A stretch of DNA of 64,000 nucleotides from Micavibrio sp. UBA5572 (GTDB lineage Bacteria > Pseudomonadota > Alphaproteobacteria > Micavibrionales > Micavibrionaceae): NCBI GenBank assembly GCA_002425415.1, contig DIMG01000029.1, forward strand, positions 62,001-126,000, in the 5' to 3' direction. Below the pieces are notes generated by a model. It had not been told where the DNA came from, did no database searches, and was given only the letters and a program-made list of their open reading frames with translations. Positions 34,171-42,423 of the stretch are shown piece by piece; the stretch's first letter is position 1; each line of letters starts with the position of its first letter. Both the position numbers and the translations under genes were made by a program.

Positions 34171-36132
34171 TTAGAAAGCCCCTGCTTTGAGCGACGCAAT
34201 ATCCCGTACGACCAAAGAAAACTCCTGAGAAATTTTCACGCACAATCCGGCATCACGCTCGCCGCTTTCTGCTTTGGTTTGAAGCTCGGCTGCCAAATTG
34301 CCCAAAGCCATAGCGCCCGCCGACCGCGCAGCACCTTTGAGCGAATGGGCAACCTCCTTGAGTGCAACGTAATCTCCGGACTCGTTGACTTTTTTCATTG
34401 TTTCGATCAACGGCAACATCATTTTTGGAAACTGCGCCAACATATCAATAGCCGATTGATTAAGCTCGCCCATTTGTTCCTTCAAAACGTCAAGATCAAG
34501 CGAGAAATATCCCAGATCATCTTCGTCATCATTTTTTTCATGCAGAATTTTATCGTATAATTTTTTTCTCTCTAAAGACTGAAATGTTTTAGGCAACTCC
34601 TGACGCGCCTTATCAATGGGCACACCCCAGCGGATCAACATCTGGCGCAAAACCCCCAGCGAAACAGGCTTGAGCAAACATTCATCAAATCCCAAAGGCA
34701 TATAGGAACGATACCCTGCCAATTGAATATCTGCTGTCAAAAGGACAACTGGCAAATGCTGCGAATCATCTTCATTGGATCTGATATTTTTAATCAACCC
34801 ATACCCGTCCATACGCGGCATATGAAGATCAGTCAGCACAAGATGATAACGGTGTGCTTCCATCAAGGCGAGTGCCTCGGCACCATTCGCGGCATAATCA
34901 GCATCCGCACCGAGAATTTCGAATTGACGCCTGAACATCTCTCGTACAGAATCGGTATCTTCAACCACCAGAATTTTTCCATTCCCATCGGAACAATCTG
35001 AAATTTGATGAGCCGCCACTTTAGCAACAGCCTCGCCCAATCCCCGACGGCTGGCAGGCTTTTCAAGATACACAGCTCCTAAAGACTGTAAGGATTGACG
35101 CATTCCGGAATCATCCCGCGCTGTATACATGACCAAACCGGACTGCGGCCAACGATCTGCCACATAACGGATAACATCTAGCCCCAACAGCCCGTCCGAT
35201 AAACTCTGGTCAGACATGACCACATCAAAAGGTCGATAGGCAAGAATGGATTTAGCTTCTCCCGCCGACTTGCAACTTTCAACTCGCGCGCCCATAGAAG
35301 ACAGAGTCGAAACAATTTCGCGCGCAGCTTGCGGGTGATCTTCAACCGACAAAACAGTCAAACCTGCCAAATCAGGAAAAGGCTCTCCTGAAATATCTTC
35401 ATCCATTTCAGCCATCGGAATATTAAACCAGAAATTTGTGCCTTGACCAACTTCACTTGTAACACCGATCTTACCCCCCATCAACTCGACCAGCTTCCTG
35501 CAAATCGACAACCCCAACCCCGTCCCACCGAATTCGCGCGAAGTCGAACTATCCGCCTGCGTAAACGGTGCAAAAAGTTTCTTTTGAACATCGTCACTGA
35601 TTCCGATCCCCGTATCAGAGACTTCGAATAATAAACGCAATGGATTTTGTTCGGTGACACTCACCCGCAAAGTTACATGCCCCTGCGCGGTAAATTTCAC
35701 GGCATTCCCCGCAAGGTTAATCAGGATTTGCCTCAATCTTTTCGGGTCGCCGATCACAACAGGAGGAACATCCAAGGCAACATCGTCCAACAATTGAACA
35801 TCTTTTTGTGCAATTTTTGGCTCCAACGCTTCCAATACACCACGAACCAATGTCCGGACAGGAATCTCGAACCGATCCAGAATCATTTTATCAGCATCAA
35901 TTTTGGCAACATCCAGAATATCATCCAGAATTTCAAGAACACCCGATGCCGACATCATGGCCTGCTCGATCATGTTTTTTATTCTATCCGTAGGCTGCTC
36001 TAATAGCATCAATTCCAGAAATCCGAACACAGATTGCATGGGTGTCCGCATCTCGTGACTCATTGTCGCGAGTAAATTGGACTTCATTTGGACAAATCCG
36101 TCCTTTTCTTCTGTTTTTTTAGGCTCAATCAT
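34171..36132 (-). CDS. Hybrid histidine kinase (HisKA-HATPase-REC-REC-Hpt), no sensor domain
   Basis: 653 residues, soluble. HisKA has phospho-accepting His26 in SHEMRTPM, followed by a full HATPase (N box GNAVKF, DTGIGIS, FGGTGLGL). REC1 spans about 257-375 with Asp308 and Lys358, REC2 about 386-502 with Asp435 (LTDLHMP) and Lys488, and an Hpt domain holds His596 (AHSLKGAARS). All relay residues for His-Asp-His-Asp transfer are present, so it looks active. Only about 12 residues precede HisKA, and there is no PAS, GAF or membrane segment, so the signal must come through a partner protein. No separate response regulator gene is nearby. It is divergent from asd. Confidence 0.93.
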   Translation of the reverse strand: MIEPKKTEEKDGFVQMKSNLLATMSHEMRTPMQSVFGFLELMLLEQPTDRIKNMIEQAMMSASGVLEILDDILDVAKIDADKMILDRFEIPVRTLVRGVLEALEPKIAQKDVQLLDDVALDVPPVVIGDPKRLRQILINLAGNAVKFTAQGHVTLRVSVTEQNPLRLLFEVSDTGIGISDDVQKKLFAPFTQADSSTSREFGGTGLGLSICRKLVELMGGKIGVTSEVGQGTNFWFNIPMAEMDEDISGEPFPDLAGLTVLSVEDHPQAAREIVSTLSSMGARVESCKSAGEAKSILAYRPFDVVMSDQSLSDGLLGLDVIRYVADRWPQSGLVMYTARDDSGMRQSLQSLGAVYLEKPASRRGLGEAVAKVAAHQISDCSDGNGKILVVEDTDSVREMFRRQFEILGADADYAANGAEALALMEAHRYHLVLTDLHMPRMDGYGLIKNIRSNEDDSQHLPVVLLTADIQLAGYRSYMPLGFDECLLKPVSLGVLRQMLIRWGVPIDKARQELPKTFQSLERKKLYDKILHEKNDDEDDLGYFSLDLDVLKEQMGELNQSAIDMLAQFPKMMLPLIETMKKVNESGDYVALKEVAHSLKGAARSAGAMALGNLAAELQTKAESGERDAGLCVKISQEFSLVVRDIASLKAGAF

Positions 36133-36227
36133 GCCATTGCTCGTACTTGGTCTTGAAAAAAATGCTAAGGCACTCTATCACAAAAGAGTTAACGGATTTT
36201 TCATCAAAAATTATCTAAAGGAATATT

Positions 36228-37244
36228 ATGTCATATAAAGTTGCTGTCGTCGGTGCGAGTGGAAATGTCGGGCATGAAATGCTGACAATTCTTCACGAAC
36301 GGAATTTTCCGGTCTCTGAAATTCATGCTGTGGCCTCGGCTCGCTCGGCAGGAAAAGAAGTCTCATTCGGCGATAAAAACATCAAGATCGAGGATCTGGC
36401 AAAATTCGACTTCAAAGGCATCGATATTGTTCTCTCATCCCCGGGTGCGACAATCTCGGCAGAATTTGCCCCTCGGGCAGCCGCAGCCGGAGCAGTCGTC
36501 ATCGACAACACATCACATTTCCGCATGGACCCTGACGTACCTTTGGTTGTCCCTGAGGTAAACCCAAAAGCCATTGCCGATTATAAAAAGAAACGCATTA
36601 TTGCCAACCCGAATTGCTCAACCATTCAAATGGTTGTGGCTCTTAAACCATTACACGATGCAGCCAAAATCAAACGGGTTGTTGTCTCGACCTATCAATC
36701 TGTCTCTGGTGCAGGAAAAGAAGCCATGGATGAATTGTTCAACCAGACCCGTTCCATTTTTATGAATGCAACCCCTGAACCCAAACAATTCAAAAAACAA
36801 ATATCCTTCAACGCCATTCCACAAATTGACGTCTTTATGGATGACCGCCGCACCAAAGAAGAATGGAAGATGGATGTCGAAACCAAGAAAATTCTGGGGC
36901 GCGACATAAAAGTCTGCGCCAACTGCGTTCGTGTGCCAATGTTTATCGGCCATGCAGAAATGGTCAATGTTGAGTTTGAACGCGAACTTTCGGCCTTGGA
37001 TGCTTTGGCTATTCTACAAAAGACCAAAGGCATTTCTGTCATCGACCTTGAATCCGAAATGGAGTTCGTAACACCGGTTGAAATTCAAGGCGAAGACGAT
37101 GTCTTTGTATCACGGATGCGCGATGACTCGACCGTTGATTTTGGCCTGAATTTCTGGTGCGTAGCCGATAATCTTAGAAAAGGCGCAGCCCTCAACGCCG
37201 TCCAGATTGCCGAGCTTTTAATTCGCGATTACCTGAAAAAGTAA
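36228..37244 (+). CDS. asd: Aspartate-semialdehyde dehydrogenase
   Basis: Reduces aspartyl phosphate to aspartate semialdehyde, the branch point for lysine/diaminopimelate, threonine and methionine. NADPH-binding GASGNVG opens the protein; the nucleophile is Cys130 in NPNCSTIQM. The dimer-interface block RVPMFIGHAEMVNVEFE and the late SRMRDDS are typical. Length (338) matches the family and AAAGGAATATT lies before ATG 36228. It is divergent from the hybrid kinase with a 95-bp gap. Confidence 0.97.
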   Translation: MSYKVAVVGASGNVGHEMLTILHERNFPVSEIHAVASARSAGKEVSFGDKNIKIEDLAKFDFKGIDIVLSSPGATISAEFAPRAAAAGAVVIDNTSHFRMDPDVPLVVPEVNPKAIADYKKKRIIANPNCSTIQMVVALKPLHDAAKIKRVVVSTYQSVSGAGKEAMDELFNQTRSIFMNATPEPKQFKKQISFNAIPQIDVFMDDRRTKEEWKMDVETKKILGRDIKVCANCVRVPMFIGHAEMVNVEFERELSALDALAILQKTKGISVIDLESEMEFVTPVEIQGEDDVFVSRMRDDSTVDFGLNFWCVADNLRKGAALNAVQIAELLIRDYLKK

Positions 37245-37324
37245 AAGATAACACCATTTGCATAATATATTTGCATTTTTTATAACTCTGCTTTAAATTC
37301 CCGAAAAAGCACAGGAGGGTAAAT

Positions 37325-38290
37325 ATGCCAAAAAAATGGACAAAAGACGACCAAGCCAAATTACAAGAACTGGAAAAGCTAGTCGTAGCCATAGAAAATC
37401 CGCTTCAACAAAGATTCTTAATCCGGAAACGCATCAGCACACTCGCCTTAATCGTTTTGAACGAGGGATCTCCGGATGATTTCGCGAAATTCCTGCCTTG
37501 GTTGCTAAACCCCACATTATTTGACCCTAATGATCAAGAAATCGTCCTCTGTGCAGCGATCCGCTCTCAAAGCCCAACCGTTCATCAAGCCTTACTCCCT
37601 CTTTTGTCCGACACCATGAAAACCATCAGCATCGGTGACACACACGCAGACTCTTTTCTTTTTCCTGCTTTTGCTTTGGCACGCTGTAACAATCTGGAAT
37701 TGATTGAAACCTCCCAACCATATTTCCTCGAAGCCCTGAAACGTTCAACAGGACTGCCCACAAACTTTGGTAATTTGGCCTGCGCTTGGCTGGATATTGG
37801 GAGCGATCCAGAAACCCTGATTGCCCCATTAAAAACCATTTTAGACAGCCAATCTGATAATGAAAAACTGACAGCTCATCTGTGCAGCTTAGGATTTATA
37901 AAACTTCTCAATCACCCGTGCATAACAGAATGTGAAGCCCTGAAAAAAATGACCATCCCTTTTGCCGGTCAAATTTTTGACAAACCCTCTGTTTCTGTTT
38001 CTCTTAACAACCCTTTGTTACTTGTTCATATATCGGAAAACAAAACATATGTTGCATGGCAAGGGGATCTTGAAGCAGTAACGTCCTTTCAATTTTCATA
38101 CCCGCTTCCTATAAATCCCGCTTTTGTTACCGCAGTCAGCAAAGAAGAAATAATCAGTGGAATTCACGCTTTACTTGAACAAATAACAACCAGAAATGAC
38201 ACGGCAACTCAAGCCACGGCACAGGTCGCCTTTGAAATTTTAAATTCCGCTTCCTTGCCAGAGTCCCCTCAGCAATTTGCACTTGGATAA
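37325..38290 (+). CDS. Uncharacterised cytosolic protein
   Basis: 321 residues with an excellent ribosome binding site (AGGAGGG, spacing 7) at ATG 37325. There is no signal peptide and no membrane segment. The composition is leucine-rich and helical, resembling an alpha-solenoid, with an internal beta-strand-like stretch near PLLLVHISENKTYVAW. No catalytic motif or family is recognised. It lies 80 bp after asd on the same strand. It may be lineage-restricted. Confidence 0.6.
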   Translation: MPKKWTKDDQAKLQELEKLVVAIENPLQQRFLIRKRISTLALIVLNEGSPDDFAKFLPWLLNPTLFDPNDQEIVLCAAIRSQSPTVHQALLPLLSDTMKTISIGDTHADSFLFPAFALARCNNLELIETSQPYFLEALKRSTGLPTNFGNLACAWLDIGSDPETLIAPLKTILDSQSDNEKLTAHLCSLGFIKLLNHPCITECEALKKMTIPFAGQIFDKPSVSVSLNNPLLLVHISENKTYVAWQGDLEAVTSFQFSYPLPINPAFVTAVSKEEIISGIHALLEQITTRNDTATQATAQVAFEILNSASLPESPQQFALG

Positions 38291-38325
38291 ACAGCAAAAT
38301 TATATATATTAGGCCTGTTGTAAAA

Positions 38326-38369
38326 GTCTTTCCGAGTGCTTTCCCCGTGAAAACGGTGACCTGTAAGAC
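38326..38369 (+). other. Possible structured leader upstream of the DUF808 gene
   Basis: In the 132 bp before the DUF808 gene, an outer stem GTCTT/AAGAC (38326-38330 with 38365-38369) encloses CCGT-GAAA-ACGG (38345-38356), a GNRA-capped hairpin. It could be a folded 5' leader. It matches no riboswitch class that I can name. Confidence 0.25.
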
Positions 38370-38422
38370 CTTAATTTTCTAGAGTCCCACTTTCGCGAGA
38401 AAAACCGAAGAAGAAAGAAAAA

Positions 38423-39415
38423 ATGTCTGCAGGATTTCTAGCCCTCCTCGATGACGTAGCTGCCATCATGGCCAAAGCCGCCGCCAACACAAAAATCGTA
38501 GCAGGAACTCTGGATGACATCGCCGCAATGACAGGGGCGGGTGCAAAAGGAGCCTCTGCCGTGGTCATTGATGACATTCCGGTTAATGCCCAAGCCCTCA
38601 CCGAATTTGAAATAGATGCCAAACGGGAAATCCCGATTATCAAGGCCATTGAAAAAGGATCCCTGATAAATAAAGCCATCGCTATTCCTTTGGCAATGGT
38701 GGTCAACACCTTCACCCCCGCCCTTCTCACTCCGATTTTAGCAATCGGAGGAGTCTATCTGGGCTATGAAGGCGCAGAAAAAGTCATCCACGCGCTACAA
38801 CAAAAATTCGGAAAATCACACGATCCCCATCACGACCGTTCGAAAACGGCAAAAACCCAGAAAGAATTTGAAAACCAATTGGTCAAAGGAGCCATCCGCA
38901 CCGATCTGGTTATGTCGATTGAAATAATTTTTATTGCCATGTCCAGCATGAAAGAGCTCATGCCACAAGCGGGCTGGGTCATGCTTTTATCGACCCTTGC
39001 CATCGTGGGATTTATCGTCACCAAAGGCATATACAGCCTTGTAAAAGGATTGATCCGTTTGGACGATTTAGCCCTTCACTTAGACGCAACGGCCAAAGAC
39101 AATAAAGCCGGACACTACAAGCGAAGAACCGCCGCGCTGATTATCCGCTACTCCCCTTTATTGATGAAAACCATGTCGATTGTGGGTGCCGCAGCCATGC
39201 TGTTTATCAGTGGTGAACTTGTGGCCATGCAATTGACAGTCATCGCAGATGTAATCCACCATCTCGAACTTTCGATCCTGACAGGCGCCCTTCACTTGAT
39301 AGCCTATTCTTTTGTTGGGCTGTTAATCGGAAGTTTGCTAATCGGTCTTATTTCGATGACACAGCAGTTGATAAAACATCTGACAATGAAAAACCCGATG
39401 TTAGGAGGAGACTAA
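38423..39415 (+). CDS. DUF808 (YedI-like) inner-membrane protein
   Basis: 330 residues. The N-terminal signature AGFLALLDDVAAIMAKAAA...IVAGTLDDIAA and the block REIPIIKAIEKGSLINKAIAIPLAM are characteristic of DUF808/YedI proteins. At least four hydrophobic segments are visible (FTPALLTPILAIGGVYLGYE, the region near WVMLLSTLAIVGFIV, MSIVGAAAMLFISGELVAM, LHLIAYSFVGLLIGSLLIGL). The function is unknown in all species I know of. The last five codons and the stop form one arm of a strong hairpin. It has a plausible structured leader. Confidence 0.88.
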   Translation: MSAGFLALLDDVAAIMAKAAANTKIVAGTLDDIAAMTGAGAKGASAVVIDDIPVNAQALTEFEIDAKREIPIIKAIEKGSLINKAIAIPLAMVVNTFTPALLTPILAIGGVYLGYEGAEKVIHALQQKFGKSHDPHHDRSKTAKTQKEFENQLVKGAIRTDLVMSIEIIFIAMSSMKELMPQAGWVMLLSTLAIVGFIVTKGIYSLVKGLIRLDDLALHLDATAKDNKAGHYKRRTAALIIRYSPLLMKTMSIVGAAAMLFISGELVAMQLTVIADVIHHLELSILTGALHLIAYSFVGLLIGSLLIGLISMTQQLIKHLTMKNPMLGGD

Positions 39416-39422
39416 CATCGGG
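39389..39422 (-). terminator. Strong minus-strand terminator in the 3' end of the DUF808 gene
   Basis: CCCGATGTTAG (39394-39404) and CTAACATCGGG (39412-39422) form a perfect 11-bp stem with a 7-base loop. On the minus strand it is followed by TTTTTC. It would stop transcripts entering from the intergenic region; it may also end the DUF808 mRNA, though without a U-run. It overlaps the DUF808 stop codon at 39413-39415. Confidence 0.7.
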
Positions 39423-39491
39423 CTTCAATATGGTCGGTCTATGGTGTCTTGGTGTAAGATGAATAAATCACCTTATATTTCATAGTCTCAT

Positions 39492-39684
39492 AAAAATATG
39501 GCGAAATTTTGGTTATTATTTGCCATAATTACACTTTTTCTGCCTTTTTTCATTTCACCTATCATCATTTCAAACCATCACCGTCATGCCGTTTCAAGGT
39601 GGTAGTTATTGTAACCATTTGATATACAACAAATAAAAATCAGCGTTTTTACCTGTGTAGATACTGTGCAGGAATCTTCTGCAC
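39492..39684 (-). ncRNA. Candidate small RNA in the DUF808-anmK gap
   Basis: The 582-bp gap has a minus-strand promoter-like pair, -35 TTGGTA, 18-bp spacer, perfect -10 TATAAT (39693-39688). A start about 5-7 bases on would begin the RNA with GTGCAG-N7-CTGCAC, a 5' hairpin. About 170 bases later comes TATGGC...GCCATA followed by TTTTTAT (39527-39492), a plausible terminator, and a second strong terminator lies at 39389-39422. The RNA would be about 190 nt. It does not look like 6S, tmRNA or RNase P. A 76-codon frame (39606-39836) also crosses this region but has no ribosome binding site. Confidence 0.35.
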
Positions 39685-39920
39685 GAAATTATAAAATCAG
39701 GCTCTCCAATATACCAAAAAACGAGGGAAAAGGATGCTCGGTTTTTGGCTTCCAAACCCTCCGGGGTCAGCTCCCGCGTGGTAAAAAGAAGGTGTGCATG
39801 GTAGGTAGTTTCTGGGGTCGTGCTCGTCTCCCTCACAAAGGCTATCTTATCGAACTCGATCTCCCTGTTTTCTTCCCTGTAGTTTTTCTCCCTCCCTTGC
39901 TTTCTCTATCCTGCCAGCGA

Positions 39921-39986
39921 CCATTGCGAGCGACAGCAAGGCAATCCAGAAAAAGATGGATTCTGGACTGACTCGAGGATGACGGG
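39921..39986 (-). repeat. Intergenic repeat, copy 3 (inverted)
   Basis: On the minus strand it reads CGTCATCC, then GAATCCATCTTTTTCTGGAT and TGCCTTGCTGTCGCTCGCAATGG, the fullest copy of the family seen at 20539 and 31075. It abuts the anmK stop codon. Confidence 0.7.
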
Positions 39987-39997
39987 AGGCAGAAGGA

Positions 39998-41110
39998 TTA
40001 AGCTTTATGGAGTTTTCCACCCGTGAGCGGTGCGGTGCAGCCCGTGGTTTTGGGGAAAGAGATTGGTAAGTCCAAGCGATGACGCACAGCCATATAGGCG
40101 AATCCTTCAGCCTCTAATGCGTCCCCGTTCCAGCCCAGATCATCGACTTTATAAACCTGTGTGTTTAATGCGTTTTTTAACCCATCTATGATCGCCGGAT
40201 TCATCCGCCCACCGCCCGTGACGTACCATGCCTTTGCCGGTTGCGGAAACAAATCTGCGCCACGGACAATCGTGCGAATGGTGAATTCTGTCAGCGTTGC
40301 AGCCGCGTCCATCAACGGAAAATTCGAGATTGTGGTAACATCCCATGCATCACGATCCAGAGATTTTGGTGCAGGCGCATCAAAGAACGGATGGGCGAGC
40401 CATCGCGCCAGAACGTCCTGGTCTGCCCTGCCTTGACGAGCCCAGCCTGCGTCACGGTCGAAGCGTTCTCCCGTTGTTTTCAGAATTAGGTCATCAATCA
40501 GCGCGTTACCGGGGCCGCAGTCAAAGGCAAGGATATCGTCTTCGTCCTCACCAATCCATGTTACATTCGATACGCCGCCGATATTGAGGATTGCCACGGG
40601 ATTCTTCAAATTGGAAACACGGGCGCGGGCATAATGATAAACGGGGATAAGCGGTGCACCCTGCCCTCCCTGTTGAACATCATTGGTGCGGAAATCATTG
40701 ACAACATCAATGCCCAGCTCATTGGCCAGCAATTTTCCGTTGCCCAGTTGCCATGTCAATCCGTTTCCCGGATCGTGGGTGATGGTTTGACCATGAAAAC
40801 CGATCAGGTCAATATCAGTTTTATCCAGAGATTCTTGGGTCAGAAATTCCCGAACCGCCACAGCGTGAAACAGGGTCAGGTCACATTCGGCTTGGTCGGT
40901 CTGGTCGTTACCAGTGCGCGCGCCAAAGCATTGACGGATGGATTGTCGCAGATCTTCGGGATATTCTTTATAGGCAAAACCTAAAGGCACAACGACCCCT
41001 TGGCCGTCGGTTTCAATCAAGGCGACATCAACCCCGTCCAGCGATGTGCCGGACATCAGGCCGATGGCCTTATATAATCTGGGAAAAGTCGTTGGCAAAT
41101 CCATACCCAT
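39998..41110 (-). CDS. anmK: Anhydro-N-acetylmuramic acid kinase
   Basis: Phosphorylates and opens 1,6-anhydroMurNAc released by lytic transglycosylases, feeding peptidoglycan recycling. The ATP-binding opening GLMSGTSLDGVDVAL is diagnostic, with IGFHGQTITHDP, LNIGGVSNVTW and AFDCGPGNALIDD further on, and GGGRMNP near the end. Length (370) is typical. It is divergent from tyrS with a 41-bp gap, an arrangement seen across alphaproteobacteria. ATG 41104 (MDLPTT) is an alternative start. Confidence 0.96.
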   Translation of the reverse strand: MGMDLPTTFPRLYKAIGLMSGTSLDGVDVALIETDGQGVVVPLGFAYKEYPEDLRQSIRQCFGARTGNDQTDQAECDLTLFHAVAVREFLTQESLDKTDIDLIGFHGQTITHDPGNGLTWQLGNGKLLANELGIDVVNDFRTNDVQQGGQGAPLIPVYHYARARVSNLKNPVAILNIGGVSNVTWIGEDEDDILAFDCGPGNALIDDLILKTTGERFDRDAGWARQGRADQDVLARWLAHPFFDAPAPKSLDRDAWDVTTISNFPLMDAAATLTEFTIRTIVRGADLFPQPAKAWYVTGGGRMNPAIIDGLKNALNTQVYKVDDLGWNGDALEAEGFAYMAVRHRLDLPISFPKTTGCTAPLTGGKLHKA

Positions 41111-41151
41111 TTGCTACCATAAATCTCTTCAAAAACAAAGCAGTGTGAATT

Positions 41152-42405
41152 ATGACCCAGTATAAATCGGATTTTTTGAATATTGTTGCAGAGCGCGGAT
41201 TTATCCATCAATGCTCGAATTTCGATGCGTTGGATGCCATTTTGGCTTCGGGTCAGCAAAGTGCCTATTGCGGGTTTGATCCCACAGGCAAAAGTTTGCA
41301 TATCGGGCATCTTGTTCCCGTGATGATGATGTATTGGTTTCAGAAATGCGGTCACAAACCCTATACGCTGGTCGGTGGAGCAACTGCCATGATCGGCGAC
41401 CCTTCTTTTAAAGATAAAACCCGTCCGGTTTTGACCGTTGACGATATTCAAGTCAATGTTGATAGCATCAAACACTGTTATGCCCAATTTATCACCTATG
41501 GGACGGACGGTAACAAAGCAGAGATGCTCAATAATGCCGACTGGATTTTGAAACTCAATTACATGGAGTTTCTGCGCGATTACGGAACATGCTTTACCGT
41601 CAACCGGATGTTGTCCTTTGACTCAGTCAAGCTGCGTCTGGATCGTGAACAACCCCTCACTTTCCTTGAATTCAATTACATGATACTTCAGGGTTATGAT
41701 TTTATGCATTTGTATCAGGACAAAAAGATCATCCTGCAAATAGGCGGGTCAGACCAATGGGGTAACATGATTAACGGTGTTGATCTGGCGCATAAGAAAC
41801 TGGGCAAAGAATTATTTGTTCTGACATGTCCTTTGCTGACGACGGCTTCGGGAGCCAAAATGGGTAAAACCGAAGGCGGCGCCGTGTGGTTGCGCGGGGA
41901 TATGACCAGCCCTTATGATTACTGGCAATACTGGCGCAATACCGAAGATGCCGATGTCGGCAAATTCCTCAAGCTGTTTACCACATTGCCTTTGGATGAG
42001 ATTGCCAAGCTGGAACTATTGGATGGCGCGGACATTAACGAAGCCAAAAAAGTTCTGGCGTTTGAAGCCACCAAGCTTTGCCACGGAGAACAAGCTGCGC
42101 TTGATGCGGCTGAAACGGCGCGTAAAACTTTCGAGCAAGGCGGTGTGGGTGATGACCTCCCGTTTATCACAGTAACCGAGAGCGTTTTAAAAACAGGCAT
42201 GACCATGATTGATGCTTTGCGCGAGACAGGTTTGGTCACCAGTAATGGCGAGGCCAAGCGTTTAATCCAAGGTGGCGGCGCAAAAATCAATGATGCATCT
42301 GTTTCCGATGGTGGTCAGTTGGTGACTTTGTCGGATATGACCGATGACGGATATATCAAATTGTCATCGGGCAAAAAGAAGCATGCCTTGATTAAACTTA
42401 CTTAA
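41152..42405 (+). CDS. tyrS: Tyrosyl-tRNA synthetase
   Basis: Charges tRNA-Tyr. The class I signature HIGH is intact (LHIGHLVPVMMMYWF) and the KMSKS equivalent is KMGKTEGG. The tyrosine pocket block GSDQWGNMINGVDL is present. A C-terminal S4 RNA-binding domain ends the protein (TSNGEAKRLIQGGGAKIND). 417 residues is the usual length. It is divergent from anmK and converges on the AsmA-like gene. Confidence 0.97.
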   Translation: MTQYKSDFLNIVAERGFIHQCSNFDALDAILASGQQSAYCGFDPTGKSLHIGHLVPVMMMYWFQKCGHKPYTLVGGATAMIGDPSFKDKTRPVLTVDDIQVNVDSIKHCYAQFITYGTDGNKAEMLNNADWILKLNYMEFLRDYGTCFTVNRMLSFDSVKLRLDREQPLTFLEFNYMILQGYDFMHLYQDKKIILQIGGSDQWGNMINGVDLAHKKLGKELFVLTCPLLTTASGAKMGKTEGGAVWLRGDMTSPYDYWQYWRNTEDADVGKFLKLFTTLPLDEIAKLELLDGADINEAKKVLAFEATKLCHGEQAALDAAETARKTFEQGGVGDDLPFITVTESVLKTGMTMIDALRETGLVTSNGEAKRLIQGGGAKINDASVSDGGQLVTLSDMTDDGYIKLSSGKKKHALIKLT

Positions 42406-42423
42406 GGCATAGGTTTTTCATTC

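Noticed and set aside
39666..39971. 101-codon plus-strand frame and the 76-codon minus-strand frame in the DUF808-anmK gap
   Set aside because: Neither has a ribosome binding site or a recognisable domain, and the plus-strand frame runs into the repeat copy at 39921. A structured RNA is the more likely content.
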